NCBI GenBank assembly: GCA_031257015.1
Contig: JAIRPK010000035.1
Span: forward strand, 59,521 to 123,520
Length of the DNA stretch: 64,000 nt
From: Tannerellaceae bacterium
GTDB lineage: Bacteria > Bacteroidota > Bacteroidia > Bacteroidales > Tannerellaceae
Direction of reading: 5' to 3'
This document shows positions 17,373-26,030 of the stretch, piece after piece. Positions within the stretch are counted from its first letter, which is position 1; the number at the start of each line of letters is the position of its first letter. Made by a program: the position numbers and the translations under genes. The notes beneath the pieces were generated by a model. It was not told where the DNA came from, did no database searches, and saw only the letters and a program-made list of their open reading frames with translations.

Positions 17373-19571
17373 TCAATAAGCATCCCATGAGATGTCGTAC
17401 TTGATAAGCGAGCGATACGATGGGCCGAAGCCGATATATATTGTATTGTCGAGGACGAACATAGTGTGCTGGTAATCCCCCCTGTTGCTGATGGGGAGTA
17501 ACGATTTCTTTTCCCAGAAGCGGCCCGTCAAGTCGTATCTCCATATCTGTCCGGTATCATCAATCATATATATAGATTCTTTATGATAGATGGCGGAGCG
17601 AATTTGCCCATCACCGGGGAAGACAGTCTCCTCTCTCCAGACATCGTCCGACGGTTTATTTGTGTATGACCACAGTCTTTTGTCCGATGTTGTCCCTGCA
17701 AGATCTGTTAGTCCAAGTCCAGCGTAGAACATGCCCGTATAGGGTTGATTGACGGCAATACCTTTGTATTGCCTTACCGGGAAGTCGTTCTTCCTCTCCC
17801 AAGTCGAGTATCTTGTATTATATACCCAAACCTCATTGCTTATAGCGCCATTGCGATTCCCCCCGATAAAGCAGGTATTATAGAAATAAGCGACACCGAC
17901 TGCGGAGTGGACGGGCGTCGGCCATATCGCATCTCCCTCCTTCGTTATTAGTTCCCATGTATTGTTAAGAGGATTGTAACAATAAAGACTATTGGTTGCG
18001 ACATTCGCATTGTCAACTCCGCCGAATATGTATGCGCCATTGGTCGGCGTTGAAACCACAGCGGTTTGCCATTTTTTGCTCCCGCCCGGAAAGTAAGCCA
18101 TTTGATCCCATCGGTCGCCAAGGTTATAAGCCCAAAGTTCGTTGGTCAAATCCGAGCCTTTATCGCCTCCTAATATATACGTGGTGTTAATGCTTCCCGG
18201 CACGGTGAAGGAAGCGACTGAGTTGGGAAGACGTGTGCCTCCGGGGAAAGTCGCAACAGTTTCAAAGATAGGAGGCGTTGTTATGGTAAGAACATTACTG
18301 TATCCTGTGGAGCCACTGGCAGTTTGGATGAAAGCCCTTACATAGTAAGTCGTGTTCCCTTTCAACTTGGTGATGGCGCCACTAAACGAGCCAATGTTAC
18401 CGATGGGACTAACTATGCTGATACTGTCCTTCTGAATGGTCGGTTCCGGATGAGTAGCCCAACAGAATCCTCCGATTTCGATAATGCCTGAATTGACAAC
18501 TATTTTCGCTCTGGCAAAGACCATGGCATCCGCGATATTGAAAAACTCCTCCATCTGCACTATTGAATAATCATTCATGGTTACGAAATCAATAGTCTCG
18601 CTATACGCAACGCCATACATATTGGTTGCATAAGCCCTCGCATTATAGTGGACGCCCGGCATGAGGCCGTCGATGGAGCCTTTGAAATCTTCGGAATAAT
18701 CTATCTTTTTGCTATTCGCGATCGTTGGGATTCCGGGATATTCCGTCCAGCAGATCCCTTTCTCAGTTATTTCGGCATTGCCGTCAGCGAGGACGGAGGC
18801 GGAATACGAGATGTCCCTGAACTGCGGCTCGCCCAGCTTCAGTTCCCCAAGTACGGGGCCGCCGCTTCGGGTGACGATGGGGACAACTGCCCCCTTGAAT
18901 ATTCCGAACAAGCTCTTGGCAAATGCCTGCACATAATATGCGGAGCCGGGCGACAATTCTTCGAGCTTGATAAGGAAGGAATCGCCCTTCATGGAGGTGG
19001 CAATGATTGTATCCGCAATCGTCATGGCCTCTCCCTTTGAGAATATTAGCCCGTATTCAGAGATGTCCGCATCTCCACGGTCTTCGATTCTCCCTCCGGC
19101 CAGGGCTGATGTTCCGGCGATGCTGTCCGGCGGGACGATAGTCGTGATTAGGCCTGCTCCGTTAAGGGTGGTGGCTTTCTGCAACTTTCCAAGGGAGAGT
19201 CCTTCGCTGTTGCCGGCGTAAGCGATGATGCGGTAGGAGGTATTAATACTTAAGTTCTTGACGACTGTATTGAAGGCTATCGGAGCTTTCGCACCGGCTT
19301 CGGGTCTGAAGGAGACGGAGGTTGTGTCCGTCGTACCGTCCTTGATGATATAAAAGCCGCAGCTGTCTACGCGAGAGCCGTTCTGCCTTGCCACTACGGC
19401 GAAGACTTCTATCGAATGGGATTTGACTTTCCCGATTGAATCGTTTTGGATTACGGGGCTTCCGCCGTTGATTATTCCTATGGCGTCGTCGGGTTCTTTC
19501 AGGCAGCTGTCGAGTAGCGCCATGGCGGCAGTGAGGGTAAATAAAGCTATGATGTATAACGGTCTGTTCAT
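17373..19571 (-). CDS. Kelch-repeat lipoprotein with Ig/FN3-like repeats
   Basis: The 732-residue product begins with a lipoprotein signal peptide whose lipobox LLDSC puts the lipidated Cys at residue 23. Residues about 45-430 hold four repeats of a beta-sandwich type, each with a strand of the form TTYYVRAFIQTA or GSAYYVQAFAKS followed by the start of a new module (ISEYGLIFSKGE, ITEKGICWTEYP, IEIGGFCWATHP). Bacteroidetes carry many such FN3-like modules. Residues about 440-730 form a kelch-type beta-propeller with blades such as YILGGDKGSDLTNELWAYN and GAYIFGGVDN. The likely site is the outer or inner membrane, facing the periplasm or outside. It is the third gene of the kinase cluster, 12 bp after its neighbour. 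The ligand is unknown. Confidence 0.8.
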   Translation of the reverse strand: MNRPLYIIALFTLTAAMALLDSCLKEPDDAIGIINGGSPVIQNDSIGKVKSHSIEVFAVVARQNGSRVDSCGFYIIKDGTTDTTSVSFRPEAGAKAPIAFNTVVKNLSINTSYRIIAYAGNSEGLSLGKLQKATTLNGAGLITTIVPPDSIAGTSALAGGRIEDRGDADISEYGLIFSKGEAMTIADTIIATSMKGDSFLIKLEELSPGSAYYVQAFAKSLFGIFKGAVVPIVTRSGGPVLGELKLGEPQFRDISYSASVLADGNAEITEKGICWTEYPGIPTIANSKKIDYSEDFKGSIDGLMPGVHYNARAYATNMYGVAYSETIDFVTMNDYSIVQMEEFFNIADAMVFARAKIVVNSGIIEIGGFCWATHPEPTIQKDSISIVSPIGNIGSFSGAITKLKGNTTYYVRAFIQTASGSTGYSNVLTITTPPIFETVATFPGGTRLPNSVASFTVPGSINTTYILGGDKGSDLTNELWAYNLGDRWDQMAYFPGGSKKWQTAVVSTPTNGAYIFGGVDNANVATNSLYCYNPLNNTWELITKEGDAIWPTPVHSAVGVAYFYNTCFIGGNRNGAISNEVWVYNTRYSTWERKNDFPVRQYKGIAVNQPYTGMFYAGLGLTDLAGTTSDKRLWSYTNKPSDDVWREETVFPGDGQIRSAIYHKESIYMIDDTGQIWRYDLTGRFWEKKSLLPISNRGDYQHTMFVLDNTIYIGFGPSYRSLIKYDISWDAY

Positions 19572-19583
19572 GGAATGATTGAT

Positions 19584-20543
19584 TTAGAAAAAGATTCCTG
19601 CACTAATGTTGAAGTCTAAATACAGCCTGCTGGAGATATGGCTGCCTATTCCGGCGGCGACATACAGCTTTCCGATTGCCCAAATGCCGTCAACCTCTGC
19701 AATTGCCCCCTGGTAGGAGTAGTTCTTCACCTTGAAGTATTGCTTGTCGCCTATGATGTTTCCCGCATCGTCAAGCCTGGTATAGGCGAATATTCTGTCG
19801 GTTTTGAAATATCCCAGGCCGAGGGAGAAGGACAGCAGGTCGTCGATATGGAACATCATTCCCCCCGACAGAGCCAGGGTGCTCATTGACTGTTCGCGCT
19901 TTAAATAATCCTCCAGCGATGCGGGGGGAAGCTCCCGTCCGTTCTCGTTTGTGGCGAGCGTCATTTCGCCGTCGTACTTGCGGAAGACAGCGTTGGTTTT
20001 TATCCGTCCGTACCATCCTTTTTTCGGGCCGAAGGCGCCGAATGTTATCCCAATGGGTGTATATAAGGAGAAGGTATATCCGGCAAAGATGCGAGTGCGC
20101 GGCACTTCCCTCTTTGAGCCGGTATAGGTCTCGACCTGCTCCTCTTCTTCGGTGTTGTTGAAGTTTTTCAGTTCGTTTGCCCAGTGTGCGGACATTTCGG
20201 GGCTTCTCTGCGTCCCGATGCCTTCCATGTAGTACTCGCTCAGGAGGGCGATGGCGTCGCTGTCTTTTTGAGCGGCGCCGTTGTTCAGGCATCCCAGGCA
20301 GCGGTTCATGAGGCTGTGCAGTGAATTGCGCAGGTTGACGTTGTCTTTCCATATTGCCGTCAGCTTGTTGATGCTGTACATGTCGCAATTGGCTATTCCT
20401 TCGGAGTAGTAAAGCCTTGCGTCATTATAGTCCTTTTTCCTCAGCGCCTCGTCGCCCTTTCGGTTATATTCCGTTGATTGCTGTGCTGAGGCGATCGGTG
20501 GGACGGATACGCATATAATAAATAATATACAGTATTTCTTCAT
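19584..20543 (-). CDS. Secreted TPR/Sel1-like protein with C-terminal barrel-like region
   Basis: From the Met at 20543 the protein is 319 residues with a clear signal peptide (MKKYCILFIICVSVPPIASA). An upstream in-frame Met would lie inside the kinase gene and is rejected. Residues about 22-140 form TPR/Sel1-like helices (YNRKGDEALRKKDYNDARLYY, IALLSEYYMEGIGTQRSPEMSA). The rest (about 155-319) is rich in alternating aromatic and glycine strands ending FNISAGIFF, suggesting an outer-membrane beta-barrel or a barrel-like sheet. The start lies one base after the kinase stop. I do not recognise a named family. It may be the outer-membrane partner of the kinase. Confidence 0.7.
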   Translation of the reverse strand: MKKYCILFIICVSVPPIASAQQSTEYNRKGDEALRKKDYNDARLYYSEGIANCDMYSINKLTAIWKDNVNLRNSLHSLMNRCLGCLNNGAAQKDSDAIALLSEYYMEGIGTQRSPEMSAHWANELKNFNNTEEEEQVETYTGSKREVPRTRIFAGYTFSLYTPIGITFGAFGPKKGWYGRIKTNAVFRKYDGEMTLATNENGRELPPASLEDYLKREQSMSTLALSGGMMFHIDDLLSFSLGLGYFKTDRIFAYTRLDDAGNIIGDKQYFKVKNYSYQGAIAEVDGIWAIGKLYVAAGIGSHISSRLYLDFNISAGIFF

Positions 20544-20544
20544 T

Positions 20545-22299
20545 TTAGTATGCCACGTTAGTATTAACCATATTCCCGCTCGAATCATAGATGTCCGAAA
20601 GGTTGTCATCTCTCACAAATGCGCGGAGGCCGTCTCTCCAAGCCTCCGAGGTTCTGTATTTGCAGGCGATTTTTTCTTCGCCGTCTTCATCAATAGCTCC
20701 GTATTTGCCGGAGGATTTCTTCCTTACGATTGTCAGTTTCCCAAAAGGCATTTTCATTTCGTATTGTTCTCGTTTCTCTGCTATTTGTTGCTCTTTCTTT
20801 TTTGCCATGCTTACGGAGAGGAGATTGTATAGTTCTTCCGTAGGATTTATTCTGTATGCTTTGTAATAGTCGTCATAAGCTCCGGCAAAGTCGCCGGCTT
20901 CCATTTTCTCGCGTGCGGAGGTCATAAGAGGTTGATAGTCCCGGTCTCGCTGTCCGGCGGCGGTGTCGGGTTTCATTGCTGTTTCGCCGTCTTTCGCTGA
21001 TGGTCTGACGGGATTAACGACGGGAGGGTCGAGCAGTCGGCGTTCCGTCTTCTTCTTTTCGCCGTCAACCGGGGCATTTCCGTCGCCCTTCATGATGGAT
21101 GAATCGGTTCCGGCGGCAGGTTGCGGTCGGACGACGTCCACCGGTTTCTTTCCCATGAGTGAAAACAGGGAGATGCCAAGAATCGCCATGACGCATAAGA
21201 CGACAGATATGAGGATGATGTTCCTTTTTTTATCCTTCTGCCTCTGCTGCCATGGTTTGATGGCGGTTTGGAAGTCTGGCTGTTCCGGTTCGCCGGAGTT
21301 GGCGTTCTGTGTTTGCGGAGGGATGTATGCCAGTGTCGTATCGCTGTTGTCGCGGTCGTGGCCGGCGTCATGCCGGGTGTCTGCCGGGACATTTTCGCCG
21401 GCTGGTGTAAATCCCAGGGCTTCCATCATTTCTGCCACGCTTTGGTATCGGTCTCCCGGATTTATTTCCATGGCCTTCAGGATGACTTCCTCGATATTGT
21501 CGGGGATGTGCTGGTTGAGTTCCTTTGGGCGCGGGAATGGCCTGGTTGCTCTCAGGATGGATTCGACAGGCGTCTTGCCTGTCAGTAGATAATAGATGGT
21601 TGCCCCTAGCGAGTAAATATCCGGGCATGGCGAGAAGGTTTGCATCCCGTCGTTATCGTATTGCTCTATTGGGGCGAAGCCTTTTGACAGTATAAGTGTC
21701 GTGGCGCTCGTTTCCCTTTCTCCGGAATCATATCTTTTGCTCACGCCGAAGTCTATCAGCCTTGCGTTATCTCTGCCGTCTATCAGGATATTGCTGGGCT
21801 TGATGTCAAGATGCAGTATGTTTTTCGCATGAATAAAGTGCAGCGCTTCGCATATTTGGCGGACATATTTCATTGCCTGTTCGAGGGTCATTGCACCTTC
21901 TTTTTCGACGGTAAACTTCAGTGAATGTCCGTCGATAAATTCCATGGCTATATAAGCCGTATTGTTTTCCTCAAAGACATCGAGGACGTTGACGATATTC
22001 GGGTGTCGGACTTCGGAGAGTATTCTGGCCTCCTTAATAAGTTTTTCCTTAAATTTATCAAACAGCTGCCTGCCCATGGCGGAATGAACTTCAATCCTGA
22101 AAGATCCCTGGTTGCGGAAGCAGTATTCCTTAAAGAAATACTCTTTTATACAGATGGGAACCTCCGAACGTATAGAGCCTAACTGACCTTTTATTTCGGT
22201 AAGAAAGCCTTTATAAGTAATGCCGAACCCTCCTTGTCCTACGACTCGGATAAGTTTATACTTGCCTTTTTGGAGCTTGTGACCTGCCGGTAGATTCAT
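20545..22299 (-). CDS. Transmembrane serine/threonine protein kinase with TPR and WG-like C-terminus
   Basis: The 584-residue protein has an N-terminal Hanks-type kinase domain (residues about 14-297) with all key motifs. These are the glycine loop GQGGFGITY (21-29), the ATP-binding Lys52 in ICIKEY, the catalytic loop HLDIKPSNIL (Asp165) and the DFG at 183-185. An APIEQYD motif follows in the activation region. A linker leads to one membrane helix (about 360-382). The outer part holds a TPR-like hairpin (REKMEAGDFAGAYDDYYKAY) and a WG-type repeat (GKYGAIDEDGEEKIACKY). The product probably senses a periplasmic signal and phosphorylates cytoplasmic targets. It leads a four-gene operon and has a -7 box at 22322-22329. 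Confidence 0.9.
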   Translation of the reverse strand: MNLPAGHKLQKGKYKLIRVVGQGGFGITYKGFLTEIKGQLGSIRSEVPICIKEYFFKEYCFRNQGSFRIEVHSAMGRQLFDKFKEKLIKEARILSEVRHPNIVNVLDVFEENNTAYIAMEFIDGHSLKFTVEKEGAMTLEQAMKYVRQICEALHFIHAKNILHLDIKPSNILIDGRDNARLIDFGVSKRYDSGERETSATTLILSKGFAPIEQYDNDGMQTFSPCPDIYSLGATIYYLLTGKTPVESILRATRPFPRPKELNQHIPDNIEEVILKAMEINPGDRYQSVAEMMEALGFTPAGENVPADTRHDAGHDRDNSDTTLAYIPPQTQNANSGEPEQPDFQTAIKPWQQRQKDKKRNIILISVVLCVMAILGISLFSLMGKKPVDVVRPQPAAGTDSSIMKGDGNAPVDGEKKKTERRLLDPPVVNPVRPSAKDGETAMKPDTAAGQRDRDYQPLMTSAREKMEAGDFAGAYDDYYKAYRINPTEELYNLLSVSMAKKKEQQIAEKREQYEMKMPFGKLTIVRKKSSGKYGAIDEDGEEKIACKYRTSEAWRDGLRAFVRDDNLSDIYDSSGNMVNTNVAY

Positions 22300-22321
22300 T
22301 TGTGTATAAGTTTCTGTACGC

Positions 22322-22329
22322 CAAAATTA
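22322..22329 (-). promoter_or_regulatory. -7 box of the kinase operon
   Basis: The minus strand reads TAATTTTG (TAnnTTTG) 22 bp before the kinase start, in the gap between the kinase and the 21-bp repeat array. No clear -33 TTTG accompanies it. Confidence 0.5.
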
Positions 22330-22331
22330 CA

Positions 22332-22916
22332 TCATTTGTGAAAGAAATCCGCTATGCTGTTGAAAAAAAATCGCACCATTCCCGCAAACCCGCCTGCAAT
22401 ACGGTCTTCGCCCTCGTTGCCGTTGTCGCGGCCTTTTAACATTCCCGCCTCGCGCTTCGCCTCCCCTACCCTGCCCGGCGCCATGCCGTCAGCTCCTGCT
22501 GCTGTTTCGTGGCTTCCGGAAGGCATTTCAGAGGTTTCGGACGACTTTCCCGAAAGCGTTCCCGACATGTTGGCTAACTTTCCCGACATGTCGGCTAACT
22601 TTCCCGACATGTCGGCTAACTTTCCCGACATGTTGGCCAACCTTCCCGACATGTTGGCTAACTTTCCCGACATGTCGGCTAACTTTCCCGACATGTTGGC
22701 TAACTTTCCCGACATGTCGGCTAACTTTCCCGACATGTTGGCTAACTTTCCCGACATGTTGGGAAACTCTCCCGACATGTCGGCATGGAGGGCTGGGCAG
22801 TTTGGATGGTTGGCCTGCATATAAATAATGAGTACCGGAAATATGGAATATGCTTCCGACATATAAATAATGAGCGCCTGAAGTTTGGAGCTGGCTGCCG
22901 GCATGTTTGCAGGCAT
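22332..22916 (-). CDS. Possible heptad-repeat protein spanning the 21-bp array (MSGKLAN/D repeats)
   Basis: An open frame of 194 codons runs through the array. Its middle is eleven heptads of the type MSGKLAN/MSGKLAD. Upstream comes a more diverged 14-residue periodicity (LIIYM...LIIYM...LHADM), and downstream a Gly/Glu-rich stretch and a short hydrophobic tail (GMVRFFFNSIADFF). It ends 32 bp before the kinase start. No promoter or ribosome site was found, and the opposite strand is also open (22354-22824, heptads FPDMSAN). The frame may thus be a by-product of a 21-bp DNA repeat. Function unknown; call kept with low confidence. Confidence 0.3.
   Translation of the reverse strand: MPANMPAASSKLQALIIYMSEAYSIFPVLIIYMQANHPNCPALHADMSGEFPNMSGKLANMSGKLADMSGKLANMSGKLADMSGKLANMSGRLANMSGKLADMSGKLADMSGKLANMSGTLSGKSSETSEMPSGSHETAAGADGMAPGRVGEAKREAGMLKGRDNGNEGEDRIAGGFAGMVRFFFNSIADFFHK
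22561..22791. repeat. 21-bp palindromic tandem repeat array (11 units)
   Basis: Eleven abutting 21-bp units of the form CCCGACATGTYGGCTAACTTT start at 22561 and every 21 bases to 22771. Where Y is C the unit contains the perfect 12-bp palindrome CCGACATGTCGG; where Y is T it is imperfect. The order from left to right is T, C, C, T, T, C, T, C, T, T, C. Almost all other positions are invariant, including positions that are silent in either possible reading frame. Diverged copies in the same register continue to the right: CATATAAATAATGAG occurs at 22818 and 22860, exactly 42 bp apart. Confidence 0.95.
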
Positions 22917-23006
22917 CGCCTTCCGGCCGTTCGAGGCGGTCGAAGTGGAGCCATGCCTTACAGTCGGCGAGGGAGGTTCGTCAGAGAGTGTAGGCGGTCT
23001 AGATGT

Positions 23007-23534
23007 TTATTCTTTTGATAAAATCGAGAAGATGTGGAAGTAAACGATTTGCCCCTTCTTGCGTACCGTTTCGTAATGAAGGCCGTCATACTTGAAGCCT
23101 GCTTTCATCAACACTTGCATCGAGGCTTTGTTGTATTCAAGGACGTAAGCCTCAATCTCCCGCAGTTTCAAATACTGGAAGGCATATCCTGTTACCAGAT
23201 TGACGGCCTTTGTCATTATGCCCTTGCTCCAGTAAGGTTCTCCCAGCCAGTAGCCAATCTCGGCGATGAGTGGCGGCCTGGCTCTTTGCATCTTCAATCC
23301 GATGCCGCCGACGGCTTTTCCCTCGACGACGATTGCAAATTCCAGTGGCAGAATGGTTCTTTTTGCGACCATGCGTAGAAAAAACCTGCCATCCTTCTCC
23401 GTGTATGGATTCGGAAAACTGTCGCGCATCCCGTTCCAGACATTGACATTGTTGGCATTTTCGACCAGCGACGTCAGGTCCGCCTTCGTCCATGGGCGAA
23501 GGGTCACAAAGCAGTCGGTTGTTGCGTTCATCAT
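23007..23534 (-). CDS. GNAT-family N-acetyltransferase (RimJ/RimL-like)
   Basis: The 175-residue protein has the RimJ/RimL-type GNAT layout: an N-terminal VTLRPWTKADLTSLVENANN strand-helix and FAIVVEGKAVGGIGL. The acetyl-CoA-binding region IGYWLGEPYWSKGIMTKAVN follows, then a C-terminal NKASMQVLMKAGFKYDG motif. Members of this group acetylate N-terminal amines of ribosomal proteins or small molecules; the substrate is unknown. A small hypothetical frame ends 3 bp before its start. Confidence 0.88.
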   Translation of the reverse strand: MMNATTDCFVTLRPWTKADLTSLVENANNVNVWNGMRDSFPNPYTEKDGRFFLRMVAKRTILPLEFAIVVEGKAVGGIGLKMQRARPPLIAEIGYWLGEPYWSKGIMTKAVNLVTGYAFQYLKLREIEAYVLEYNKASMQVLMKAGFKYDGLHYETVRKKGQIVYFHIFSILSKE

Positions 23535-23537
23535 GAA

Positions 23538-23780
23538 TTATTGTTGGTAATTAATGTTGTCGCCCTCCTCCGCTGGCTGTGCGGGAGAGGCGGCGATGGC
23601 TTTGAAGCCGCTGGCTGCGACGGTCGCACGCGATGGTCTGACGGCGATGTATGCCGGCTGCTTCACCGTTGGCGGCAAGGCAGGCGTTGATGCGACGGGC
23701 TGAACATGGCGGTTGAAAGCCTGTTCGAGGCCATGCGCCCCTTTGTTGAAAGAATCCCTGAAATAGATTGCAGAGTTCAT
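23538..23780 (-). CDS. Small hypothetical protein upstream of the GNAT gene
   Basis: An 80-residue frame rich in Ala, Pro and Val, without recognisable motifs, signal peptide or membrane helix. Its stop lies 3 bp before the GNAT start, which would fit a two-gene operon. A longer overlapping frame (23551-23850) in another phase has similar composition, so coding is not certain. Confidence 0.35.
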   Translation of the reverse strand: MNSAIYFRDSFNKGAHGLEQAFNRHVQPVASTPALPPTVKQPAYIAVRPSRATVAASGFKAIAASPAQPAEEGDNINYQQ

Positions 23781-23912
23781 GAATGATGTAAGTGCTATTA
23801 AAATAACGTTGAATAATAACGTGGATGGATATTAAAAAAGAGCGCCGCAATCGCCGGTTAACAACACCCAGTACCGACAGATTACGACGCCGCCCTTGAG
23901 GGCTAAAATCTT

Positions 23913-24746
23913 TTACGCCTCCTGGAGCATCTCCTCCTCCTCGTCCTCCTCCTTTGGAGAAGGCTTGACAAAGAAGGCGCTCAGTTCATACAGGGCGTAA
24001 AGCGGTATGAACACTATTGCAAGAGTGAACGGGTCAGCGCTGGGGGTGATGAAAGCCGCTGCTACCAGCAGTCCGACAATGGCGTGCCTCCTGTATTTAT
24101 GGAAGAAAGCCTTCCGTAAGAGTCCCAGCTGTGACAGCAACCATGAGAGCAGCGGCATTTCAAAGACGATGCCCATGATAAATATCAGCAGCAGGAAATT
24201 GTCCATGTATGAATCGAGAGACACCTGCTCGGTTATTGCTGCGCTTATCTGGTAAGTCGCCAAAAACCTTAAGCACATGGGGAAAACCATGAAATAGCCA
24301 ACCGCGCAACCGATAAAGAACATGACAGTTCCGAAGAGGAATACCCACCGTACGTTTTTCTTCTCGTTCTCATATAAAGCCGGGCTGATAAACTTCCAGA
24401 TTTCAAACATCAAATAAGGAAAAGCGAGCACCACCGCGAGCCAGAAAGAAGTGGTCATGTGCGTAAAGAACTGCGTCGCCAGTTTAATGTTGATAAGTTT
24501 GATTTCAAAGGAAGCATCGCAGAATTCATTTAGAAACGAGAAGTAAGAGCCGACTTTGCAGAAGATTTGATAAGTAATAAAGTCTCCGCGTGTAGGCGCC
24601 ATAATGACATGGTGGAATATCCCATACTCCCCCCTCATGAACGCAAAGAAGCCAACCGCAAAAAGGAATAATGCAAGGAAAGAACGGAATAAAGTCCAGC
24701 GCAATTCCTCAAGATGATCCCAGAATGACATCTCATCGTGTTGCAT
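23913..24746 (-). CDS. tatC: Sec-independent (twin-arginine) translocase subunit TatC
   Basis: TatC is the multi-spanning receptor for twin-arginine signal peptides. The 277-residue product begins MSFWDHLEELRWTLFRSF, the conserved cytoplasmic N-terminus with the HLEELR motif. It has six hydrophobic helices, including PYLMFEIWKFISPALYENEK (the conserved FxxPALYxxE loop) and the final helices with AFITPSADPFT. The acidic C-terminal tail (EEDEEEEML) is a variable extension. It lies 7 bp downstream of tatA on the same strand. Confidence 0.95.
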   Translation of the reverse strand: MQHDEMSFWDHLEELRWTLFRSFLALFLFAVGFFAFMRGEYGIFHHVIMAPTRGDFITYQIFCKVGSYFSFLNEFCDASFEIKLINIKLATQFFTHMTTSFWLAVVLAFPYLMFEIWKFISPALYENEKKNVRWVFLFGTVMFFIGCAVGYFMVFPMCLRFLATYQISAAITEQVSLDSYMDNFLLLIFIMGIVFEMPLLSWLLSQLGLLRKAFFHKYRRHAIVGLLVAAAFITPSADPFTLAIVFIPLYALYELSAFFVKPSPKEEDEEEEMLQEA

Positions 24747-24753
24747 CTTCGTC

Positions 24754-24957
24754 TTATTTCTTCGTCGTATTATCTGTATCGTTCAAGTTAATATCATCTT
24801 CAATGCCCTTGACCCCATCTTTGAAGTTCCTGACCCCCTTGCCGATTCCCTTCATGAGTTCTGGGATTTTCTTGCCTCCGAATAAGAGAAGGACAACAAT
24901 AGCGATAATAATAATCTCGCCTGTTCCGAGATTTCCTAAAAATAATAAGTGATTCAT
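24754..24957 (-). CDS. tatA: Twin-arginine translocase subunit TatA
   Basis: From the Met at 24957 the protein is 67 residues. An N-terminal membrane helix ([19 protein letters not shown]) is followed by an [16 protein letters not shown] hinge, an amphipathic helix and an acidic tail: the TatA/E pattern. A longer start 36 bp upstream adds a non-homologous stretch and is less likely. TatA oligomers form the translocation pathway with the TatC product of the next gene. Confidence 0.93.
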   Translation of the reverse strand: MNHLLFLGNLGTGEIIIIAIVVLLLFGGKKIPELMKGIGKGVRNFKDGVKGIEDDINLNDTDNTTKK

Positions 24958-24998
24958 AATATAAAAATTTAATTTATTATAATGTTTGTTCAATGCGA

Positions 24999-25006
24999 CA
25001 AAGATA
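24999..25006 (-). promoter_or_regulatory. -7 box of the tatA-tatC operon
   Basis: The minus strand reads TATCTTTG (perfect TAnnTTTG) 42 bp before tatA, in the divergent gap shared with fabD. Confidence 0.55.
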
Positions 25007-25047
25007 GTACAATGTCTATTTAAAAGCCCCCTGAAAACAAAAATTAT

Positions 25048-25055
25048 TACCTTTG
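25048..25055 (+). promoter_or_regulatory. -7 box of fabD
   Basis: TACCTTTG (perfect TAnnTTTG) lies 39 bp before the fabD start. It faces away from the tatA box, so the two genes have back-to-back promoters. Confidence 0.55.
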
Positions 25056-25094
25056 CGGCTATTAAAAATCTTAAATTAGAAAAATCTTAGAAAT

Positions 25095-25973
25095 ATGAAG
25101 GTATATCTATTCCCCGGACAAGGCGCACAATTCGTCGGCATGGGAAAACAGCTTTTTGAAACCGTCAAAGATGCCCAAGCCCTCTTTGAAACAGCCAACA
25201 GCCTCCTCGGCTTTCCAATAACCGAGCAAATGTTCGACGGCAGCGACGAAGATCTGAAGCAGACAAAAGTAACACAGCCCGCCGTCTTCCTCCACTCTGT
25301 CATCCTTGCCAAAACTCTCCCCGACTTTCTCCCCGACATGGTTGCCGGCCACTCTCTGGGAGAATTTTCCGCCCTTGTTGCCGCCGGCGCCCTCACCTTT
25401 GAGGACGGCCTCCTTCTCGTATCCAAACGCGCCCTCGCAATGCAGAAAGCCTGCGAAGCCCTCCCTTCGACGATGGCCGCAATACTTGGCCTTCCCGACG
25501 AAGACGTCGAGCGCATCTGCTCCGGAATAGAAGGCGAAGTCGTCGTCCCAGCCAATTACAACAGTCCGGGTCAAATCGTCATCTCCGGCACAGTCAAAGG
25601 CATCGAACAAGCCTGCGCCCAGCTCCTCGCCTCAGGCGCCAAGCGTGCCCTCCAGCTCAAGGTTGGCGGCGCGTTCCACTCCCCTCTCATGCAACCTGCC
25701 CAGGAAGAACTCGCAGCAGCCATTGAGGGCACCAGGTTTTCCCGGCCCATTTGCCCCATATACCAGAACGTCAATGCTCAGCCCCAAACCGATCCCTCCA
25801 TAATCAAAAGAAACCTTATAGACCAACTGACCGCCCCTGTACGTTGGACGCAAACCATAAAAAATCTCATCTCCGACGGTGCAACCCATTTCACTGAACT
25901 CGGCCCCGGCAATGTCCTTCAAGGCCTCGTCAAGAAAGTGAGTACCACAGTCACCGTCGAAGGCAGACAATAA
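25095..25973 (+). CDS. fabD: Malonyl-CoA:acyl carrier protein transacylase
   Basis: FabD moves malonyl groups from CoA to ACP for fatty-acid synthesis. The 292-residue product starts MKVYLFPGQGAQFVGMG. It has the nucleophile elbow AGHSLGEFSALV with Ser87, a conserved Arg in the following helix region (KRALAMQ), the catalytic His in VGGAFHSPLM, and the C-terminal ELGPGNVL. Length is normal. It is followed by a strong terminator, so it is likely a single-gene unit. Confidence 0.95.
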   Translation: MKVYLFPGQGAQFVGMGKQLFETVKDAQALFETANSLLGFPITEQMFDGSDEDLKQTKVTQPAVFLHSVILAKTLPDFLPDMVAGHSLGEFSALVAAGALTFEDGLLLVSKRALAMQKACEALPSTMAAILGLPDEDVERICSGIEGEVVVPANYNSPGQIVISGTVKGIEQACAQLLASGAKRALQLKVGGAFHSPLMQPAQEELAAAIEGTRFSRPICPIYQNVNAQPQTDPSIIKRNLIDQLTAPVRWTQTIKNLISDGATHFTELGPGNVLQGLVKKVSTTVTVEGRQ

Positions 25974-25996
25974 CTAAAGCTCAAAAAACACCAGCA

Positions 25997-26030
25997 GGGG
26001 GAGCGAAGACCAACTTCAGCTCCCCCTTTT
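25997..26030 (+). terminator. Terminator of fabD
   Basis: GGGGGAGC (25997-26004) pairs with GCTCCCCC (26019-26026), with an inner GAAG/CTTC pair, followed by TTTT. It lies 24 bp after the fabD stop. Confidence 0.85.

Noticed and set aside
19584..20609. Longer start of the TPR/barrel protein
   Set aside because: The extra 22 residues overlap the kinase gene; the Met at 20543 begins a proper signal peptide one base after the kinase stop.
22561..22791. CRISPR array
   Set aside because: Units abut each other with no unique spacers, are only 21 bp long, and no cas gene is present. The same applies to the arrays at 12936, 34567 and 51045.
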